Part shown: positions 59,470 through 64,000 of the stretch, one piece after another
Layout: each line of letters opens with the position of its first letter
Numbering within the stretch: position 1 is the stretch's first letter
NCBI GenBank assembly: GCA_023451735.1
Contig: JAEXYH010000069.1
Location: forward strand, 62,001 to 126,000
Origin: Pseudomonadota bacterium
GTDB lineage: Bacteria > Pseudomonadota > Alphaproteobacteria > Rhizobiales > Rhizobiaceae
Direction of reading: 5' to 3'
DNA: 64,000 nt
Program-made: the position numbers and the translations under genes
The notes under the pieces: generated by a model
Told to the model about the DNA's origin: nothing
What the model saw: only the letters and a program-made list of their open reading frames with translations
The model's database searches: none

Positions 59470-59711
59470 TTGTCTTCACCATAGAACATCTCTTCGATTT
59501 CCTTGGCGGACATCGTGTCAAAATTATCGGGAATCTGCGCGTATCTCTTAAGAAACCCAGCTTGGCGTTTCGCCTTGGGCATTTCTTCCAGCGGAACGAC
59601 CTTCATCATAGGCTTGCCGGCCTCGGCGATGATGAACCCTTCACAATTCGCGGCCTCTTCGACGAGACGCGAAAGATGGGTCTTGGCTTCGTGGATATTG
59701 ACCGTTTTCAT
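59466..59711 (-). CDS. Phd/YefM-type antitoxin
   Basis: 81 residues. The DNA-binding N-terminus MKTVNIHEAKTHLSRLVEEAANCEGFIIAEAGKPMMKVVPLE is the classic Phd/YefM pattern; the acidic C-terminus (FDTMSAKEIEEMFYGEDK) would wrap the toxin. The start ATG is at 59711. Its toxin partner downstream is decayed, so this is now an orphan antitoxin. A 27-bp palindrome just upstream contains its Shine-Dalgarno. Confidence 0.92.
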   Translation of the reverse strand: MKTVNIHEAKTHLSRLVEEAANCEGFIIAEAGKPMMKVVPLEEMPKAKRQAGFLKRYAQIPDNFDTMSAKEIEEMFYGEDK

Positions 59712-59718
59712 GGCATAT

Positions 59719-59745
59719 CCTCGAGTGGACTTAGTCCACTCGAGG
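59719..59745. promoter_or_regulatory. 12-bp perfect inverted repeat at the antitoxin start
   Basis: Arms CCTCGAGTGGAC and GTCCACTCGAGG with a TTA spacer, 7 bp before the antitoxin ATG. The GAGG that would serve as its Shine-Dalgarno is inside the near arm. It could be the operator for antitoxin self-repression, a hairpin in the mRNA that masks the ribosome site, or a terminator for the upstream malic enzyme gene (no T run). Confidence 0.75.
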
Positions 59746-59762
59746 TGCGATATCAGGAAAGG

Positions 59763-62048
59763 TTACGACCCTGCATTGTAGGCGGCGATCGCTGCCATAT
59801 TGACGATTTCGCTATCCTTGGCGCCCATCTGGGTGATCTGCACGGACTTGTCGAGGCCGACGAGAAGCGGGCCGATCAGGGTCGATCCGCCGATTTCTTG
59901 CAGCATGCGTGTTGCAATAGAAGCCGAATGGATCGCCGGCATGACCAGCACATTCGCCGTGCCCGAAAGCCGGCAGAACGGGTATTGCTCCATCCGTGCC
60001 GCGTTGAGCGCCACGTCTGCAGCAATCTCACCATCATATTCGAAATCGACCCGGCGGCTGTCGAGAATCTTCACCGCCTCGCGCACCCGCTCTGAACGTT
60101 CACCGACCGACTGGCCGAAGTTGGAATAGGCGAGCATCGCCACCCGTGGTTCGTAGCCCATGCGGCGGGCGACCCGTGCGGCTTCGGTTGCGATATCTGC
60201 AAGATCCTCGGCATTCGGCTGGTCATGGACGGCCGTGTCGGCAACGAAAATTGTCCGGCCGCGGGCGACCACGATCGAGACCCCGATCACGCGATGACCG
60301 GGTTTGGTGGCAATGCAACGCCGCACGTCGGCAAGCGCCGAGGCATAGTTGCGGGTGGTACCCGTCACCATCGCATCCGCATCGCCGACGGCGACCATCG
60401 TGGCGGCGAAATGGTTGCGGTCGTTGTTGATCAGGCGCTGCACGTCACGCAGCAGGTAACCCTGGCGCTGTAAGCGAGCATAAAGGTGGTCGGTATAGGC
60501 CTCGGTCCGCTTCGAGATGCGGGCATTGACGATTTCGATGCCCGGCCGATCGAGATCGATGCCGGCTTTTTCGGCCGTGCTGCGGATCACGTCGTCACGC
60601 CCGAGCAGGATGGCTGTGCCGAGTTCCTGATTGCAGAAGGAGATTGCGGCACGCATGACCTGCTCTTCTTCCGCTTCGGCAAAGACCACCCGCTTCGGGA
60701 AGCGCCGAACCCGGTCATAGATGCTCTGGGTCGTTGCTGCGATCGGATCGCGCCGAGCAGCGAGCTCGCGGCCATAAGCCGCAATATCGGTGATGTCACG
60801 ACGCGCCACGCCGCTTTCCATTGCAGCCTGCGCGACGGCCATCGGAATAGCCGAGATCAGCCGGGGATCGAAGGGGACAGGAATGATGTATTGCGCGCCG
60901 AACCGCGGACGCACGCCCTGATAGGCCGCCGCCACATCATCCGGCACGTCCTCGCGGGCAAGATTTGCCAGCGCTGTGGCCGCGGCGATCTTCATTGCGT
61001 CATTGATCTGCCGGGCGCGAACATCGAGCGCACCTCGGAAGATGTATGGGAAGCCAAGCACGTTGTTGACCTGGTTCGGATAGTCCGAGCGCCCGGTCGC
61101 CATGATCGCGTCATCGCGGATGCGAGCCACTTCCTCTGGCGTGATTTCCGGGTCCGGATTGGCCATGGCGAAGATGATCGGCTTGTCGGCCATGGAGCGG
61201 ATCATCTCTTCGGTGAAGGCTCCCTTTTGGGAAAGGCCGAAGACGACATCGGCACCCTTCATAGCCTCTTCCAGCGAGCGGCGATCCGTCTTGGCTGCAT
61301 GAGCCGACTTCCACTGGTTCATGCCTTCGGTGCGGCCCTGGTAGATCACGCCCTTGGTGTCGCAGAGAATGATGTTTTCCGGGGCAAAACCCATCGCCTT
61401 GATCAGTTCGATACAGGCGATAGCGGCAGCGCCCGCGCCATTGCAGACAAGCCTGGTGGTCTTGAGATCCCGGCCGGTCAGTTCCAGCGCGTTGATCAGG
61501 CCTGCGGCGGCGATGATCGCCGTACCGTGCTGGTCGTCATGAAAAACCGGAATGTCCATCAGCTCGCGAAGGCGGCTTTCGATGATGAAACATTCCGGAG
61601 CCTTGATGTCTTCGAGATTGATGCCGCCGAAGGATGGGCCGAGATAACGCACGCAGTTGATGAACTCGTCGACATTTTCGGTATCGACTTCGAGATCGAT
61701 CGAATCCACATCGGCGAAGCGCTTGAAGAGGACCGACTTACCCTCCATTACCGGCTTCGACGCCAATGCACCAAGATTGCCAAGGCCGAGAATTGCCGTG
61801 CCGTTCGAAATGACGGCGACCATATTGCCGCGAGTGGTATAATCATACGCTTTGGCCGGATCGGCGGCGATGGCCATCACCGGCACGGCGACGCCCGGCG
61901 AATAAGCAAGCGAGAGATCGCGCTGTGTCGCCATCGGCTTGGTTGGCGTGATTTCCAGCTTGCCGGGGCGCCCATCGGAGTGAAAGTCGAGCGCTTCCTG
62001 CTCGGTTACTGACGTTCGGGTGCTGCCTGCCTTGTCGTTCACGGACAT
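59763..62048 (-). CDS. maeB: NADP-dependent malic enzyme with phosphotransacetylase-like domain
   Basis: 761 residues from the ATG at 62048 (GGAGAGGAC directly upstream); a TTG 60 bp earlier is unlikely. Oxidatively decarboxylates malate to pyruvate with NADP, supplying NADPH and pyruvate. The malic domain (about 1-430) has YSPGVAVP, SNGTAILGLGNLG, DDQHGTAII, the nucleotide site VCNGAGAAAIA and FAMANPDPEI. The rest resembles phosphotransacetylase but acts as a regulatory domain in the rhizobial Tme/MaeB type. It is divergent from mutS, with 97 bp between the start codons. Confidence 0.95.
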   Translation of the reverse strand: MSVNDKAGSTRTSVTEQEALDFHSDGRPGKLEITPTKPMATQRDLSLAYSPGVAVPVMAIAADPAKAYDYTTRGNMVAVISNGTAILGLGNLGALASKPVMEGKSVLFKRFADVDSIDLEVDTENVDEFINCVRYLGPSFGGINLEDIKAPECFIIESRLRELMDIPVFHDDQHGTAIIAAAGLINALELTGRDLKTTRLVCNGAGAAAIACIELIKAMGFAPENIILCDTKGVIYQGRTEGMNQWKSAHAAKTDRRSLEEAMKGADVVFGLSQKGAFTEEMIRSMADKPIIFAMANPDPEITPEEVARIRDDAIMATGRSDYPNQVNNVLGFPYIFRGALDVRARQINDAMKIAAATALANLAREDVPDDVAAAYQGVRPRFGAQYIIPVPFDPRLISAIPMAVAQAAMESGVARRDITDIAAYGRELAARRDPIAATTQSIYDRVRRFPKRVVFAEAEEEQVMRAAISFCNQELGTAILLGRDDVIRSTAEKAGIDLDRPGIEIVNARISKRTEAYTDHLYARLQRQGYLLRDVQRLINNDRNHFAATMVAVGDADAMVTGTTRNYASALADVRRCIATKPGHRVIGVSIVVARGRTIFVADTAVHDQPNAEDLADIATEAARVARRMGYEPRVAMLAYSNFGQSVGERSERVREAVKILDSRRVDFEYDGEIAADVALNAARMEQYPFCRLSGTANVLVMPAIHSASIATRMLQEIGGSTLIGPLLVGLDKSVQITQMGAKDSEIVNMAAIAAYNAGS

Positions 62049-62145
62049 GTCCTCTCCAGCTTCCTGTGGGCAGCCTTCCTCGAGGCCGCTGCAAATGTTG
62101 TCTTCCAAGGGGCTTCACCGATAGTGTCGCCACTTTCCATGCGCA

Positions 62146-64000
62146 ATGAAAATCGGCCCCGTGACCCAGTTTGAACGTTTGTCCATCGATGCCCTGACCC
62201 CCGACCAGCTTGCTTCGGAGGAAAGCCGTGCCACGGCCACCCCGATGATGGAGCAGTTCATCGAGATCAAGGCGAACAATCCCGGTTCGCTGCTCTTCTA
62301 TCGCATGGGCGATTTCTACGAACTGTTTTTCCAGGACGCGATTGACGCATCCCGGGCGCTCGGCATTACGCTCACCAGACGCGGCCAGCATATGGGCCAG
62401 GATATTCCCATGTGCGGTGTCCCGGTTCATGCCGCCGATGACTATCTGCAGAAGCTGATCTCGCTTGGTTTTCGTGTTGCAGTCTGCGAGCAGGTGGAAG
62501 ACCCGGCGGAAGCCAAGAAGCGCGGCTCGAAATCGGTCGTGAAGCGCGATGTCGTGCGCCTTGTCACGCCGGGCACGATTACCGAAGAAAAGCTGCTTGT
62601 CGCGTCGGAATCGAACTACCTGATGACGCTCGCCCGCATCAAGGGCGCGGCCGAACCGCTGATGGCACTCGCCTGGATCGACATCTCCACCGGCGTGTTC
62701 CGCGTGGCGGAAACCGAGTCGTCGCGACTGCTTGCCGATATCCTGCGTATCGAGCCGCGCGAACTGATCATGCCTGATACGATGTTCCACGATCCGGAAC
62801 TGAAACCGGTCTTTGACGTGCTTGGCCGCGTCGCTGTGCCGCAGCCTTCGGTGCTGTTCGACAGTGCCACGTCGGAAGGCCGGATAGCCCGTTATTTCGG
62901 CGTCGGTACGCTGGACGGCTTCGGCAGCTTTTCCCGCGCGGAACTTGCCGCGGCCGCGGCCGCCATCGCCTATGTCGAGAAGACCCAGATTTCCGAACGC
63001 CCGCCGCTTGGACGGCCGGAGCGGGAAAGTGGCGCTTCCACCCTTTTCATCGATCCCGCCACCCGTGGCAATCTCGAACTGACAAAGACGCTTTCGGGTG
63101 AACGCGAAGGAACGCTGCTCAAGGCGATCGACCGCAGCGTCACTGGCGGCGGTGCCCGTTTGCTGGCCGAACGGCTGATGTCGCCGCTGACCGATCCCGA
63201 GCGCATCAATCGTCGGCTCGACTCCATCTCTTTTTTACTTGAGGAGCCGTCGCTCTGCTCTGACCTGCGCTCGTCGCTGAAACACGTGCCGGACATGCCG
63301 CGTGCCCTGTCGCGTCTGGCACTCGACCGAGGCGGCCCGCGTGATCTCGGCGCGATCCTCGCCGGCCTCGAAGCCGCCCGGGGCGTCGCGGCGTTTCTCG
63401 ATGGATCGATGTTGCCGGAAGAACTGTCCGAGGCGCTGGTCGATCTGAAGGCGCTTCCGGTTACGGTCGAATCCATGCTCGGTAATATGCTGGCCGAAGA
63501 CCTGCCGCTGCTGAAGCGCGACGGCGGCTTTCTGGCTGATGGAGCCAATTCTGAACTGGATGAGGTTCGCGCCTTGCGTGACCAGTCCCGCAAGGTGATT
63601 GCCGGCCTGCAGCTGCAATATGCGGACGAGACCGGCATCAAGTCGCTGAAGATCAAGCACAACAACGTGCTGGGTTATTTCATCGAGGTCACCGCCGGCA
63701 ATGCCGGCCCGATGACCGATACGCCGGAAGCCAAGGCGCGTTTCATCCATCGCCAGACCATGGCGAATGCGATGCGCTTCACCACCACGGAACTGGCCGA
63801 TCTCGAAAGCCGCATCGCCAACGCCGCCGACAAAGCTTTGACGATCGAGCTAGAAGCCTTCGACCGCATGGTCGCCGCCGTCACCGCCGAAGCCGAGGCG
63901 ATCAAGGCCGGCGCCCGTGCACTGTCGGTCGTCGATGTCGCCGGCGGTCTCGCCATGCTGGCCGAGGAATGGGACTATCGCCGCCCGATCGTTGATGACA
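62146..64000 (+). CDS. mutS: DNA mismatch repair protein MutS, N-terminal part (3' end outside window)
   Basis: About 618 residues are visible, open to the window edge. Recognises mismatches as a dimer. The mismatch-contacting Phe-x-Glu is in the FYRMGDFYELFFQDA region (GDFYE); the connector follows, then the lever/clamp core (TLFIDPATRGNLELTKTL; HNNVLGYFIEVTAGNA). The ATPase domain is beyond the edge. The ATG at 62146 is used; a GTG at 62161 in the same frame is also possible. It is divergent from maeB. Confidence 0.95.
   Translation, partial: MKIGPVTQFERLSIDALTPDQLASEESRATATPMMEQFIEIKANNPGSLLFYRMGDFYELFFQDAIDASRALGITLTRRGQHMGQDIPMCGVPVHAADDYLQKLISLGFRVAVCEQVEDPAEAKKRGSKSVVKRDVVRLVTPGTITEEKLLVASESNYLMTLARIKGAAEPLMALAWIDISTGVFRVAETESSRLLADILRIEPRELIMPDTMFHDPELKPVFDVLGRVAVPQPSVLFDSATSEGRIARYFGVGTLDGFGSFSRAELAAAAAAIAYVEKTQISERPPLGRPERESGASTLFIDPATRGNLELTKTLSGEREGTLLKAIDRSVTGGGARLLAERLMSPLTDPERINRRLDSISFLLEEPSLCSDLRSSLKHVPDMPRALSRLALDRGGPRDLGAILAGLEAARGVAAFLDGSMLPEELSEALVDLKALPVTVESMLGNMLAEDLPLLKRDGGFLADGANSELDEVRALRDQSRKVIAGLQLQYADETGIKSLKIKHNNVLGYFIEVTAGNAGPMTDTPEAKARFIHRQTMANAMRFTTTELADLESRIANAADKALTIELEAFDRMVAAVTAEAEAIKAGARALSVVDVAGGLAMLAEEWDYRRPIVDD

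Noticed and set aside
60486..62012. 508-residue plus-strand frame opposite maeB
   Set aside because: Antisense shadow; maeB motifs are intact throughout.
1..64000. CRISPR array, insertion sequence, prophage or integrase
   Set aside because: Reading both strands showed no regularly spaced repeats, transposase motifs or phage structural genes.

Overview
The window is a stretch of chromosome from an alphaproteobacterium of the Rhizobiaceae (Rhizobium/Agrobacterium-like). This rests on the GC-rich coding style, on characteristic gene blocks (ubiB-ubiE / mutM-enoyl-CoA hydratase-rpsT-dnaA; grpE-hrcA / rph-rdgB-hemW; lptC-lptA-lptB-rpoN-hpf-ptsN), on the membrane-lipid genes pmtA and olsB, and on two copies of a Rhizobiaceae-type palindromic intergenic repeat. 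The first gene (beta-helix protein) and the last (mutS) are cut by the window edges. No rRNA, tRNA, CRISPR array, insertion sequence or prophage was seen.

Layout. 1-5.6 kb: beta-helix protein end, pyrF with a histidine-phosphatase-fold protein, pmtA, dnaN, rsmI-yraN. 5.6-10.1 kb: ugpBAEC glycerol-3-phosphate ABC operon behind a four-half-site PHO box, apparently set between yraN and gshB. 10.2-16.8 kb: gshB, comM, cysK, dut, prfC, IMPACT protein. 16.9-20.5 kb: a FecCD-type ABC importer co-transcribed with a TrmO-like gene, next to a 69-residue molbindin, behind a perfect 14-bp inverted repeat; molybdate/tungstate uptake is proposed. 20.6-25.5 kb: otsB-otsA, a class II amidotransferase, mmcQ-like, coaBC. 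25.8-32.4 kb: an accessory block with a glyoxalase-like protein, a LysR/MFS divergent pair, a membrane-anchored ClpP-fold protein overlapping a coiled-coil membrane protein, and an ammonia-lyase homologue that lacks the MIO-forming Ser.

32.4-39.5 kb: ubiquinone genes, mutM, enoyl-CoA hydratase, rpsT and dnaA. The 0.75-kb dnaA leader has a dense cluster of GANTC (CcrM) sites and two inverted repeats. 39.6-46.4 kb: LysE exporter, a methyltransferase, a small unknown gene, grpE/hrcA, rph, VOC protein, rdgB, hemW. 46.4-53.4 kb: ptsN, hpf, rpoN, lptB, lptA, lptC on the minus strand; sppA, ihfB, lapA on the plus strand. 53.4-64 kb: CoxG-like protein, rRNA methyltransferase, TrmH-type methyltransferase, lspA, a soluble hybrid histidine kinase, olsB, a decayed toxin-antitoxin locus, NADP malic enzyme, mutS.

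Connections: ugpBAEC and olsB both fit a phosphate-starvation response (phosphodiester salvage; phosphorus-free ornithine lipid), and both have PHO-box-like sequence upstream, strong for ugp and weak for olsB. Most other genes are housekeeping functions for replication, translation, envelope export and repair. The less explained parts are the Mo/W-like locus, the MIO-less lyase, the ClpP-fold/coiled-coil pair and the dnaA leader.
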